Shown in pieces: positions 7,501 to 16,062 of a DNA stretch of 64,000 nucleotides. This DNA comes from Saccharomonospora cyanea NA-134. Its GTDB lineage: Bacteria > Actinomycetota > Actinomycetes > Mycobacteriales > Pseudonocardiaceae. Positions within the stretch are counted from its first letter, which is position 1. The number at the start of each line of letters is the position of its first letter. Made by a program: the position numbers and the translations under genes. Where the stretch lies: positions 186,001-250,000 of the forward strand of contig NZ_CM001440.1 of assembly GCF_000244975.1 (NCBI RefSeq). The letters are read 5' to 3'. Under the pieces are notes generated by a model. The model saw only the letters and a list, made by a program, of their open reading frames with translations, did not search any database and had not been told where the DNA came from.

Positions 7501-8550
7501 ATGACGTCGATCCGCATCGGCAGCCACGAGATCGGGCCCGACCACCCACCCTTCGTGATCGCCGAGGTGTCCGGCAACCACAACGGCAGTCTCGACCGGG
7601 CCCTGGCCATCGTGGACGCGGTCGCGGACGCCGGTGCGCAGGCCGTGAAGCTCCAGACCTACCGGCCCGACACGATCACCATCGACGTCGACACGCCCGC
7701 TTTCCGGCTGAGTGACGACCACGAACTGTGGAGCGGCGAGAACCTGTACCGCCTGTACGAGCGCGCGCACACGCCGTGGGAGTGGCACGAGAAGCTGTTC
7801 GCCCGCGCCCGTGAGCGTGGCCTGGAGGTGTTCTCCAGCCCGTTCGACCCCACGGCCGTGGAGTTGCTCGAATCGCTGGACGCGCCCGCGTACAAGATCG
7901 CGTCGTCGGAGATCGTGGACCTGCCGCTCATCGAGCTGTGCGCGCGGACGGGCAAGCCGTTGGTGATCTCCACCGGGATGGCGAGCGTGGGGGAGATCGA
8001 CGCCGCCGTGCGTGCGGCGCGCGCGGCGGGCAACGACCGGATCCTGCTGCTGGGCTGCACCGCGTCGTACCCGGCGCCGCCGAGCGACAGCAACCTGCGC
8101 TCGCTGCCCGTGCTGACGCAGACCTTCGGCACTCCCGTCGGGCTGTCCGACCACACGATGGGTATCGGTGCTCCCGTGGCGGCCGTGGCGTTGGGCGCGT
8201 GCGCGGTCGAGAAGCACGTGACGCTCGCGCGCGACGACGGCGGCGTCGACTCGGCGTTCTCGCTGGAGCCCCACGAACTGGCCGCGCTCGTCACCGAGAC
8301 CCGGCGTGCGTGGGAGGCACTCGGAACGGCGTCGATCGGGCCGAAGGCCAGCGAGCAGGAGGGGCTGCGCCTGCGCCGTTCGCTCTACGTGGTGGAGGAC
8401 GTGAAGGCGGGCGAACCGGTGACCGAGCGCAACGTGCGCTCGATCCGGCCGGCCGGGGGACTTCCGCCCGCGGAGATCACCACCGTGTTGGGCCGCACGT
8501 TCCGTGCCGACGCGGCCAAGGGCACGCCGCTGACCTGGGATTTGCTTTAG
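7501..8550 (+). CDS. pseI: Pseudaminic acid synthase PseI
   Basis: 349 residues. The N-terminal TIM-barrel synthase domain has FVIAEVSGNHNGSL, AVKLQTYRPDT, FSSPFDPTAVELL, YKIASSE and LVISTGMAS. The C-terminal SAF (antifreeze-like) domain has RRSLYVVEDVKAGE and NVRSIRPAGGLPP. It condenses 6-deoxy-AltdiNAc with phosphoenolpyruvate to give pseudaminic acid. The EVSGNHNGS and HTPWEWHEKLF segments favour PseI over a sialic acid synthase NeuB. Length is normal. It starts immediately after the PseH-like stop and ends 3 bases from the convergent pseC stop, so no terminator separates them. Confidence 0.9.
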   Translation: MTSIRIGSHEIGPDHPPFVIAEVSGNHNGSLDRALAIVDAVADAGAQAVKLQTYRPDTITIDVDTPAFRLSDDHELWSGENLYRLYERAHTPWEWHEKLFARARERGLEVFSSPFDPTAVELLESLDAPAYKIASSEIVDLPLIELCARTGKPLVISTGMASVGEIDAAVRAARAAGNDRILLLGCTASYPAPPSDSNLRSLPVLTQTFGTPVGLSDHTMGIGAPVAAVALGACAVEKHVTLARDDGGVDSAFSLEPHELAALVTETRRAWEALGTASIGPKASEQEGLRLRRSLYVVEDVKAGEPVTERNVRSIRPAGGLPPAEITTVLGRTFRADAAKGTPLTWDLL

Positions 8551-8553
8551 TCG

Positions 8554-9690
8554 TCAGGCGCCGAAGAACGACCGTACGGCGTCGATCACGCGGTCGGCGT
8601 CGGAGTCGGTGAGGTCGGCGAACAGCGGCAGTGACAGCTCCTGGGAGTAGTACGCCTCGGCGTTCGGGCACAGTCCACGCCGGTAGCCGAGGTCCTCGAA
8701 CACGGGGTGCCAGTACGCGGGGATGTAGTTCACCTGCACGCCGATGCCGTGGGCGCGCAGGTGGTCGAACAGCTCCCCGCGCCTGCCGTCGAGCACCCGC
8801 AGCGGGTAGAGGTGCCACATCGGGTCGGCCTCGGCCCGGCACACCGGGGTCAGCACGTCCGCCACGTCCTTCAGCCCGGCGTCGTACCGGGCGTGCAGTT
8901 CGGCCCTGCGCTGCTTGAAGGCCGCCAGGCGGCGCAGTTGGCTGGAGCCGAGCGCGCACAGCACGTCGGGTAGCCGGTAGTTCAGCCCGAAGGCGTGGAC
9001 CTCCTGGTGCCACGCGCCCTCGTCCGGGTACCGCTGGCGGTCGCGGTCGCGCACGAGGCCGTGGTTGCGGAACGCGCGGGCGCGCTCCACCAGCTCGGGC
9101 ACGGGGCTGACCACCGCACCGCCCTCGGCGGTGGTGAGGTTCTTCGTGGCGAAGAACGAGAACGTGGTGAGGTCGGCGATCGACCCGACGGGCCTGCCCC
9201 GCCAACTGCCGCCGATGGAGTGGGCCGCGTCCTCCAGCAGCAGCGCGCCCGCCGAGTCGGCCACGTCGCGCAGGGCGTCGAGTTCGGCGGGATGCCCGGC
9301 GTAGTCGACGGCCGCGAGCACCTTCGTGCGTTCGGTGACCGCGGCTCGCGCGGCGGCCGGGTCGAGGTTGCCGGTGTCGGCTTCGGTGTCGGCGAACACG
9401 ACCTTCGCGCCGTGCAGAGCGGCCGTGGCGGCCGTGGCCACGAACGTCAGGGGGCTGGTCACCACCTCGTCGCCGGGGCCGACGCCCGCGGCGGCGTAGG
9501 CCACGTGCAGGGCGGCGGTGCCCGAGGTGACGGCCACGGCGGGCGTGCCACCGGTGTGTTCGGCGAGGTCGGACTCGAACCGGGTCACGGCGGGCCCGGT
9601 GGTCAGCCAGTCGCCGCGCAGTACCTCGGTGACGGCGGCGATGTCGGATTCACTGACCGACTGGCGTCCGTAGGGCAGGAAGTCACTCAT
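8554..9690 (-). CDS. pseC: UDP-4-amino-4,6-dideoxy-L-AltNAc transaminase PseC
   Basis: 378 residues, DegT/DnrJ/EryC1 aminotransferase family. It begins with LPYGRQSVSESDIAAV and WLTTGPAV, has SGTAALHVAY for phosphate binding, LLEDAAHSIGG with the cofactor-ring aspartate, and the PLP lysine in FFATKNLTTAEGG near residue 180. It transfers an amino group from glutamate to the 4-keto sugar made by PseB. The ATG overlaps the upstream pseB stop by 8 bases, so pseB and pseC form a two-gene operon in pathway order, convergent with pseHI. Length is as expected. Confidence 0.9.
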   Translation of the reverse strand: MSDFLPYGRQSVSESDIAAVTEVLRGDWLTTGPAVTRFESDLAEHTGGTPAVAVTSGTAALHVAYAAAGVGPGDEVVTSPLTFVATAATAALHGAKVVFADTEADTGNLDPAAARAAVTERTKVLAAVDYAGHPAELDALRDVADSAGALLLEDAAHSIGGSWRGRPVGSIADLTTFSFFATKNLTTAEGGAVVSPVPELVERARAFRNHGLVRDRDRQRYPDEGAWHQEVHAFGLNYRLPDVLCALGSSQLRRLAAFKQRRAELHARYDAGLKDVADVLTPVCRAEADPMWHLYPLRVLDGRRGELFDHLRAHGIGVQVNYIPAYWHPVFEDLGYRRGLCPNAEAYYSQELSLPLFADLTDSDADRVIDAVRSFFGA

Positions 9691-10666
9691 GCTCGGCGAT
9701 CAGCTTCTTGATGTCGTCGGTGGACAGCCACAGGTCGTTGGTGTCGGACCGGTAGGAGAAGCCGTCCGGCACCGGCACGCCGTCCTCGGGCGGCTCGTAG
9801 CCCCAACCCGCGATGTGGGGCTGCACGACGTAGCGGTCGCCGAGCCGCACGGTGCGGCGCGAGTCGTCGGGCGCGATCATCTCCTCGTGCAGCTTCTCGC
9901 CGGGGCGGATGCCGACCTCGTGCATGGGGCTGCCGGGTGCGATGGCCTGGGCGAGGTCCACGAGCCGCATGCTCGGGATGCGCGGCACGTAGAGCTCACC
10001 GCCGCGCATGAGGTCGAAGGAGTCGACCACGAACTTCACGGCCTGCGGCAACGTGATCCAGAACCGCGTCATGTCCTTGTGCGTGATCGGAAGTGACTCG
10101 CCCCGCTCGGCCAGCGACCGGAAGAACGGGATCACGCTTCCCCGAGAGGCCATCACGTTGCCGTACCGCACGACGGCGAACCGGGCCGGGTGCGTGGCGG
10201 CGTAGTGGTTCGCACTGATGAACATGCGGTCGGCGCACAGCTTCGTGGCGCCGTAGAGGTTGATGGGGCTCGACGCCTTGTCGGTGGACAGCGCGACGAC
10301 CTTCTTCACACCGGTGTCGATGGCCGCCTCGATGACGTTCTGCGAGCCCATCACGTTGGTCTGGACGAACTCGAACGGGTTGTACTCGCCGGTGTCGACC
10401 TGCTTCAACGCGGCGGCGTGCACGACGTAGTCGACGCCGTGCATGGCGCGTTCCAGCCTGCGCCGGTCGCGGACGTCGCCGATGAACCACCGCAGCCTCG
10501 GGTCGTTCCCGAACTGCTGTTTCACCTCGTACTGCTTGAGTTCGTCACGCGAGAGCACCACGAGCCTGCGCGGGTTCAGTTCGGCGAGCGCGTAGTCGAT
10601 GAACGCCTTCCCGAACGAGCCCGTTCCTCCGGTGAGCAGAATGCTGGACCCGTCGAGCTCGGCCAT
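9683..10666 (-). CDS. pseB: UDP-GlcNAc 4,6-dehydratase (5-inverting) PseB
   Basis: 327 residues, extended SDR fold. The NAD(P) loop is LLTGGTGSFGKAF near residue 10, DELKQYEVKQQF follows, and the catalytic segment is STDKASSPINLYGATKL near residues 128-144, with the lysine used by inverting dehydratases. The later MRGGELYVPRIPS and RPGEKLHEEMI are hallmarks of PseB/FlaA1. It makes UDP-2-acetamido-2,6-dideoxy-β-L-arabino-hexos-4-ulose, the first pathway step. It lies head-to-head with the cytidylyltransferase gene with only 39 bases between starts, so the two transcripts share a compact divergent promoter region. Confidence 0.9.
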   Translation of the reverse strand: MAELDGSSILLTGGTGSFGKAFIDYALAELNPRRLVVLSRDELKQYEVKQQFGNDPRLRWFIGDVRDRRRLERAMHGVDYVVHAAALKQVDTGEYNPFEFVQTNVMGSQNVIEAAIDTGVKKVVALSTDKASSPINLYGATKLCADRMFISANHYAATHPARFAVVRYGNVMASRGSVIPFFRSLAERGESLPITHKDMTRFWITLPQAVKFVVDSFDLMRGGELYVPRIPSMRLVDLAQAIAPGSPMHEVGIRPGEKLHEEMIAPDDSRRTVRLGDRYVVQPHIAGWGYEPPEDGVPVPDGFSYRSDTNDLWLSTDDIKKLIAEHE

Positions 10667-10705
10667 CCCTACCTCCGCGGTGATGCGTTGTTGCCGACCG
10701 ACATC

Positions 10706-11461
10706 ATGTCATTCATGTCGTCATCGCCGACCGTGAACGTCGTGATTCAGGCTCGGGCGTCCTCGACCCGGTTGCCGGGCAAGGTGCTGCGTCCGCTGGG
10801 GGAGCGGTCCGTGCTGGGCTGGGTGGTGCGCGCGGCCCGGCGGACGCGCGGTGTGGACACGGTGGTGGTGGCCACCTCGGACGCACCCGACGACGACGCC
10901 GTGGCCGAGGAGGCGCTCCGCCAGGGCGCGCGGGTCGTTCGCGGTCCCCTCGACGACGTGCTCGCGCGGTTTCTCGTGGCGTGTGAGGAGTATCCGGCCG
11001 ACGCCGTGGTGCGGCTGACCGCCGACTGCCCGCTGCACGACCCGGCGTTGCTGACGCAGGTGGTGGCGCTGTGGCGGGCCCAGCCCGAGCTGGACTACGT
11101 GAGCACCACGCTGGTGCGGACGCTGCCGCGAGGGTTCGACGCCGAACTCGTGCGGGTGCCCGTGCTGGCCGAGCAGGCGCGGCGGCCGGAGGGCCCGCAC
11201 CGGGAGCACGTCACCTACGGCGTGGCGAACGACGCCGAGACCTACGCCTGTTCCGGTGTGGTGACGGCGCCGCGTGCCGACGACCTGCGCGTCACGCTCG
11301 ACACCGAGGACGACTGGGCGTTGCTCGAAGCGCTCGTGCGAGAGCTGTCGCGCAGGCACGGCGAAGGTCCGTTCGCGTGGCGCGACGTGGTGGCGGTACT
11401 CCGGGAACGCGCGGATCTCGTGGCCCTGAACGCCCACGTCGAACAGAAGGAGGTCGCGTGA
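10706..11461 (+). CDS. pseF: SpsF/PseF-like cytidylyltransferase
   Basis: 251 residues from the ATG at 10706; a second ATG at 10715 is equally possible. The nucleotidyltransferase opening VNVVIQARASSTRLPGKVLRPLG is followed by VVVATSDAPDDD, RFLVAC and VVRLTADCPLHDP, which is the SpsF-type cytidylyltransferase pattern. In this cluster it should activate pseudaminic acid with CTP to give the CMP-sugar donor. The stop overlaps the PseG ATG (TGATG). It is more like SpsF than the classical NeuA-type PseF, so the gene symbol reflects role by context. Confidence 0.75.
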   Translation: MSFMSSSPTVNVVIQARASSTRLPGKVLRPLGERSVLGWVVRAARRTRGVDTVVVATSDAPDDDAVAEEALRQGARVVRGPLDDVLARFLVACEEYPADAVVRLTADCPLHDPALLTQVVALWRAQPELDYVSTTLVRTLPRGFDAELVRVPVLAEQARRPEGPHREHVTYGVANDAETYACSGVVTAPRADDLRVTLDTEDDWALLEALVRELSRRHGEGPFAWRDVVAVLRERADLVALNAHVEQKEVA

Positions 11462-12468
11462 TGACGCGGCTACTGCTGCGGGCCGACGCGTCGCCGACGA
11501 TCGGTGTCGGGCACGTGTCGAGGATGGTGGCGTTCGCCGAGCAGGCACGGACCCGCGGCTGGCCGGTGACGTTCTCGGGCACGTTGACCGGCGCCGACTG
11601 GTTCGCCGCGCGACTGAAGGATCTCGGGGTCGACGTCGTGCCCCCGACCGAGGTGGACGACGAGCGGGCCCTCCCCGCGCTGGCGCGAGCGGTGGCGGCC
11701 GACGTGGTGCTGGTGGACCACTACGGCATCGGTGAGCAGCGCGCCGCCGTGAACGCCGCGGGCGCGGTGCTGGTGTCGCTGGAGAGCCGGACGTTCGGGC
11801 GCAGGCAGGCCGACGTCGTGGTGGAGTCGGAACTCCACGACCTTCCCCGGCCCGACGACGGCTCTCCCGTGGTGCTTCGGGGGCCGCGCTACGCGCCGTT
11901 GCGTGAGCAGGTGTTGCGGGCGAGACGGCAGCGGGCCGGATCGCGCGAACACCCCGGAGCACCCCGGGTCGTGGTGGTGCTCGGCGGTGGTGCGGTGTGG
12001 CGTGAGGAGGTGACGCGCGTGCTGCGCGCGTTGCGCGACACCGGCCTGGCCTTCGACGCCGACGTCGTTGCCCACGGCGACCCCGACGTTCCCGAACCTG
12101 CGCCGGGTCAGCGGTTCACCGTGTCCACACCGGACACCCACCTGCCGGAGCGGCTGGCCGGGGCCGACCTCGTGGTGAGCGCGGCGGGGGTGACCCTGCT
12201 CGAAGCGTGCTGCATCGGTGTGCCCACCGCGCTGGTGCTGTTGGTGGACAACCAGGAGGCGGGCTACCACGCGGCCGTCCAGAAGCGGCTCGCCGTAGGA
12301 CTGGGGTGGGCCCGGGGCGACTCCGCGCTCGACGGCGCCTCGGCGGCACTGGCGGGCCTGCTCGGCGATCCCGACGGGCGGCGGCGGATGGCGTCCGAGG
12401 CCGCCGCCGCTGTGGACGGTCTCGGGGCGGCGCGAGTGCTCGACGCCGCGGTGAGGGTGACGACATGA
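11461..12468 (+). CDS. pseG: UDP-2,4-diNAc-6-deoxy-L-altrose hydrolase PseG
   Basis: 335 residues. It shows the PseG pattern: LLRADASPTIGVGHVSRM with the G-x-GH-x-x-R motif near the start, VVLVDHYGI, a central glycine loop VVVVLGGG, and the C-terminal LVVSAAGVTLLEACCIGVPT near residue 240, related to GT-B UDP-binding sequences. It removes UDP from the diacetylated sugar before PseI acts. The start overlaps the cytidylyltransferase stop by one base and the stop overlaps the next ATG (ATGA), so the three-gene unit is translationally coupled. Confidence 0.87.
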   Translation: MTRLLLRADASPTIGVGHVSRMVAFAEQARTRGWPVTFSGTLTGADWFAARLKDLGVDVVPPTEVDDERALPALARAVAADVVLVDHYGIGEQRAAVNAAGAVLVSLESRTFGRRQADVVVESELHDLPRPDDGSPVVLRGPRYAPLREQVLRARRQRAGSREHPGAPRVVVVLGGGAVWREEVTRVLRALRDTGLAFDADVVAHGDPDVPEPAPGQRFTVSTPDTHLPERLAGADLVVSAAGVTLLEACCIGVPTALVLLVDNQEAGYHAAVQKRLAVGLGWARGDSALDGASAALAGLLGDPDGRRRMASEAAAAVDGLGAARVLDAAVRVTT

Positions 12469-14051
12469 TCGAGCCCGAGGCGCCACGCGCGAGCCTTCGG
12501 GCCATAGTCGGGAAGGCCGCCCTCTTCCTCGGCCTCGTCGCGGTGTTCGGCGTGGGCACGTGGGCGGCGATCGAGTTCACGGTGGACGACGCCTACATCA
12601 CCTTCCGGTACAGCGAGAACCTCGCCGACGGGCACGGGCCGGTGTGGAACGTCGGTGCCGATCCGGTGGAGGGGTTCACGAACTTCGGCTGGATGCTGCT
12701 GTTCTCGCTGTTCGCCGCGCTCGACTGGCACCTCGACGCCGTGGCGAAGGTGGTGTCGGCTGTGATCGGTGTGGTGACGGCGGGCATGCTGGTGCGCCAC
12801 GGGTACCGGTTCGGCTCCTGGCCCGCCGCGGTGGTCGCGGCCACGGCGTTCGTGGTGTTCCTGCCGACGTACTTCCACGTGGCCGCCGGGTTGGAGACCA
12901 TGGCGTTCGCCGCCGTGGTGCTGCGGGCGAGCGTGGTCGGCCTCGACGCGGTGGAGAAGCGGCGCGTGCGGGTGTGGGAGCCTCCGCTGCTCGTGGTGGT
13001 CGCCGGGATGCTGCGGCCGGAGGGCGTGCTCGTGGCCGCGATTCCGCTGGCGTTGTGGCTGTGGCAGCAGCGTCGTGATCGCGCCGCGTGGTTCTGGACC
13101 GGCCTGGCCGCGGCCGTGGGCCTCGGCTACTTCGGGTGGCGCTGGTCCTTCTACGGGCACCCGTTGCCGAACACGTTCTACGTGAAGTTCGGCGACGTCG
13201 ACGCGGGGCTGCGCTGGATCGAGGACACAGCCGTGGTGATGGGCCCGCTGGTGTCGCTCACGGGGGTGTTGCTCGTGCCCCGCGCGACGCGCAGGTGGGG
13301 GGCGCTGCTGCTCGCCGTCGTCGCGGCCACGTACGTCACGTACGCGCTCTCGGGCCCGACCATGGACTACCTGCACCGGTTCGCCTACCACGCGTTTCCG
13401 GTGATCTGCCTGGGCGCGGGGCTCGGCGTGAGCGTGATCGCCAGGAGGATCGGCGGCAACGCGGTCATCCAGCGCACGCTCGCGGCGGCGACCGGGGTGC
13501 TCGCGGTCGGCTGGATCGGGTTGTGGGGCGTGCTGTCCGACCAGCTGCCCCTGATCGCCAACTACGGTGTCGACCTCCAGCGCGCCCACGTGGCCATCGG
13601 CAAGGCGCTCGCGGAGTCGGACGTCGACGAACGGCACCGCAGCGTCGCCGTCCACGACGCGGGCGCCATCCCCTACTTCAGCGGCTGGGAGACCGTCGAC
13701 TACATCGGGCTCAACGACGAGGCGATCGCGCACGGCGCCGACCCGACGGCGGTCGTGCGGCAGGCCCGACCGACGATGATCGTCGTGCGCGCGTACGGGC
13801 CCTACGTGCCTCAGAACGCCTACGGGCTCCGGGTCGTGGAGGCGACCGCGGGCTACGAGTACGTGGGCAGGGTGCAGATGCGCGACGGGTACTGGTTGAA
13901 CCTGTTCGTGCTGCCGGAATGGGCCGACCCGGTGGCCACCGCCGTGGAACGCCATGCCACCTACGCGCAGGCGACCTACGACCCCGGACGTTACGAGCTG
14001 ACCATCGACCGCTGGGTCGATCGGCTCGCCACCCGCCTCGGCGGCGGCTGA
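12465..14051 (+). CDS. AftB-like membrane arabinofuranosyltransferase (GT-C)
   Basis: 528 residues with about ten hydrophobic segments in the first 360 and a soluble C-terminal domain. The first loop carries VDDAYITFRYSENLADGHGPVWN followed by VEGFTNFGW, the pattern seen in AftB-type arabinofuranosyltransferases that use decaprenyl-phosphoryl-arabinose; the aspartates of VDDAY are the expected catalytic site on the outer face. The start overlaps pseG by ATGA, so it is co-expressed with the pseudaminate genes. A terminator follows. It could cap arabinan or add a sugar to the polymer that receives pseudaminic acid; this function is inference. Confidence 0.75.
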   Translation: MIEPEAPRASLRAIVGKAALFLGLVAVFGVGTWAAIEFTVDDAYITFRYSENLADGHGPVWNVGADPVEGFTNFGWMLLFSLFAALDWHLDAVAKVVSAVIGVVTAGMLVRHGYRFGSWPAAVVAATAFVVFLPTYFHVAAGLETMAFAAVVLRASVVGLDAVEKRRVRVWEPPLLVVVAGMLRPEGVLVAAIPLALWLWQQRRDRAAWFWTGLAAAVGLGYFGWRWSFYGHPLPNTFYVKFGDVDAGLRWIEDTAVVMGPLVSLTGVLLVPRATRRWGALLLAVVAATYVTYALSGPTMDYLHRFAYHAFPVICLGAGLGVSVIARRIGGNAVIQRTLAAATGVLAVGWIGLWGVLSDQLPLIANYGVDLQRAHVAIGKALAESDVDERHRSVAVHDAGAIPYFSGWETVDYIGLNDEAIAHGADPTAVVRQARPTMIVVRAYGPYVPQNAYGLRVVEATAGYEYVGRVQMRDGYWLNLFVLPEWADPVATAVERHATYAQATYDPGRYELTIDRWVDRLATRLGGG

Positions 14052-14069
14052 GGGGGGTGGCGAGACGAG

Positions 14070-14097
14070 GAAGGCCGCCCCGTGCCGGGCGGCCTTC
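14070..14097. terminator. Terminator between the AftB-like gene and bpa
   Basis: A perfect 10-bp stem (AAGGCCGCCC at 14071-14080 pairing with 14087-14096) has a 6-base loop and one extra G-C pair outside. It lies between convergent genes and probably works in both directions. Confidence 0.7.
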
Positions 14098-14124
14098 TCG
14101 CTGTTCGGAGGTACTCGCAGGTAC

Positions 14125-14676
14125 TCAGAGGTACTGGCCGGTGCTGCCGAGGCCGTGGCCGTGCTGCTGGTCGCCGCCGTGTGTGCCCTGCGGGAGGCCG
14201 CGGCGCATCTGTTCGAGCTGCACCCGCGCGGCCATCTGCTGCGCGAACAGGGCCGTCTGGATGCCGTGGAACAGGCCTTCGAGCCACCCCACGAGCTGGG
14301 CCTGAGCGACCCTCAACTCGGCGTCCGACGGGATGCGCTCGGCGGTGAACGGCGCGACGAGCCGTTCCAGCTCCTCCTGGAGTTCCGGCGCCAGTGCCTG
14401 CTCCAGCTCCTTGACCGAGGTGGCGTGGATCTCGCGGAGCCGGTTGCGGCTGGCGTCGTCGAGCGGGGCGGCCCTGACCTCCTCGAGCAGTTGCTTGATC
14501 ATGGTGCCGATCCGCATGACCTTGGCGGGTTCCTCGACCATGTCACCGACCGACTCCCCCTTGTCGTGGTCGGGGTCGATGCGCGCGGCTCCCACCGGCG
14601 ATCCGTCGGGCCCGACCACCACGACGTGCTGCGACCCGTCCGGCTGGTTCATGTCTGTTGGTTTCGGCTCCGTCAT
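14125..14676 (-). CDS. bpa: Bacterial proteasome activator Bpa/PafE
   Basis: 183 residues from the ATG at 14676; an ATG at 14685 would add three residues. The core EEPAKVMRIGTMIKQLLEEV and the helical block through LVGWLEGLFHGIQTALFAQQ match the Bpa (DUF2587) family. The last four residues are GQYL, the tail that docks into the 20S proteasome α-ring and opens its gate. Bpa forms an ATP-independent ring delivering unfolded proteins. No proteasome genes are in the window. It is divergent from the aminotransferase-like gene and lies near the galactan genes, as its homologue does in mycobacteria (Rv3780, from memory). Confidence 0.93.
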   Translation of the reverse strand: MTEPKPTDMNQPDGSQHVVVVGPDGSPVGAARIDPDHDKGESVGDMVEEPAKVMRIGTMIKQLLEEVRAAPLDDASRNRLREIHATSVKELEQALAPELQEELERLVAPFTAERIPSDAELRVAQAQLVGWLEGLFHGIQTALFAQQMAARVQLEQMRRGLPQGTHGGDQQHGHGLGSTGQYL

Positions 14677-14803
14677 GGGCTCCATCCTGGTTCTTGCGCG
14701 ACGCCTCGCTCTGCTTTCAAGGGTAGTGGGGTCCCGGTGTACCGTGACCCGCCGAGGCCAACCCCGAACGCGCTGCGAAATTACTGGTCCGTACGGTGTC
14801 GGC

Positions 14804-16012
14804 ATGGCGTTCGACGTCGCTCGGATACGTGGGTTGTTCCCCGCCTTGGGTGACGGCTGGATCCACTTCGACGGTTCGGCCGGCATGTTGGTGCCCGAAC
14901 AGGTCGCGTCGGCGGTGTCGACGGCGATGCGGGCGCCGGTGTCGGGGCCCGGCGGGGTTTTCCCGGCGTCCCAGCGCGCGGAGAGCATCGTCGGAGCCGC
15001 GCGGCGTGCCGTCGCCGACCTCGCGGGCGCGGAACCCGACGCCGTCGTGCTGGGCCCGAACTCGACCGTGTTGCTCGACCGGCTGGTGGACGCACTGTCG
15101 GACACCTGGACGCTCGGCGACGAAGTGGTGGTCTCACGGCTCGACGAGCAGGCCAACATCGCACCCTGGGTGCGGGCGATGAAGCGCGTCGGCGGGAAGG
15201 TCCGTTGGGGCGAGATCGACATCGAAACGTGCGAGCTGCCCGCCTGGCAGTACGAGGAGCTGGTCGGTCCGCGCACGAAGGTCGTGTCGGTGACTTCCGC
15301 GTCCGGGTCGGTGGGCACCCGGCCCGACGTCGCGACCGTGGTGGAGATCGCGAAGAAGGCCGGAGCTCTCGTGGTGGTCGACGCCACCTACGCGGCGCCG
15401 TTCGTGCCCACCGACATCGCGGCACTCGGTGCCGACGTCGTCGTGCTGTCGGCGCAGGCGTGGGGCGGGCCCTCCGTGGGTGCGTTGGTCTTCCGGGACC
15501 GGCAACTGCTCGACAGCATCCCGGCGGTGGCACTCGACCCGTCGGCCACCGGACCCGAACGGCTGGAACTCGGCCCGCACGCGTACCCGCTGCTGGCCGG
15601 GGTCGTGGCGTCGGTCGACTACCTCGCCGGCCTCGACGACGCCGCCGCGGGTTCCCGGCGGGAACGCCTGCTCACGTCGCTGGGCTCGGCGAAGTCGTAC
15701 CACGCGGGGCTGCTCGCGCAGCTTTCGACGGAGCTGCGTTCCCTGCCGCACGTCATGGTGATCGGCGACGCCACACGGCGCATTCCCGTCGTCGCGTTCA
15801 CGGTGGCCGATCGCAAGGCCACCGACGTGGTGCGGCATCTGGCGGAGAGGAACGTCTGCGCGTTCGCCGACGAGGGCACCACGGGAGTGTTCGCCGCCCT
15901 CGGGGTCGGCGAGGTCGGCGGAGCCGTGCGGATCGGCCTCGCCCACTACTCGAACGTGTTCGAGATCAACCAGCTCGTGCGCGTGCTGGAGGAACTGGCT
16001 CGGAGTTCCTGA
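14804..16012 (+). CDS. Class V aminotransferase-fold protein lacking the PLP lysine
   Basis: 402 residues from the ATG at 14804. The sequence follows the cysteine-desulfurase/class V fold: HFDGSAGMLVPEQV, LGPNSTVLLDRL, VVVSRLDEQANIAPW, ALVVVDATYAAPF and a C-terminal GLAHYSNVFEINQLV. At the position of the usual S-x-H-K Schiff-base motif it reads LSAQAWGGPSVGALVF, so both the histidine and the lysine are absent. It may bind PLP poorly or have a non-catalytic role. It is divergent from bpa and convergent with the quinone oxidoreductase, the order seen around Rv3778c in mycobacteria (from memory). Confidence 0.75.
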   Translation: MAFDVARIRGLFPALGDGWIHFDGSAGMLVPEQVASAVSTAMRAPVSGPGGVFPASQRAESIVGAARRAVADLAGAEPDAVVLGPNSTVLLDRLVDALSDTWTLGDEVVVSRLDEQANIAPWVRAMKRVGGKVRWGEIDIETCELPAWQYEELVGPRTKVVSVTSASGSVGTRPDVATVVEIAKKAGALVVVDATYAAPFVPTDIAALGADVVVLSAQAWGGPSVGALVFRDRQLLDSIPAVALDPSATGPERLELGPHAYPLLAGVVASVDYLAGLDDAAAGSRRERLLTSLGSAKSYHAGLLAQLSTELRSLPHVMVIGDATRRIPVVAFTVADRKATDVVRHLAERNVCAFADEGTTGVFAALGVGEVGGAVRIGLAHYSNVFEINQLVRVLEELARSS

Positions 16013-16062
16013 CGTGTCCCCTGCCGCCGCTTCCCGAGCGAACGCCAGAGGGGCAGGAGCTC

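Noticed and set aside
12264-13955. A 563-codon open frame on the minus strand
   Set aside because: It is antisense to the AftB-like gene; composition is typical of a shadow frame.
14109-14138. Three tandem AGGTACT-containing decamers
   Set aside because: They overlap the end of bpa and are too short and few to call a functional repeat.
16013-16062. Possible hairpin between the aminotransferase-fold and oxidoreductase genes
   Set aside because: Only about five base pairs match around a large loop, too weak for a terminator.
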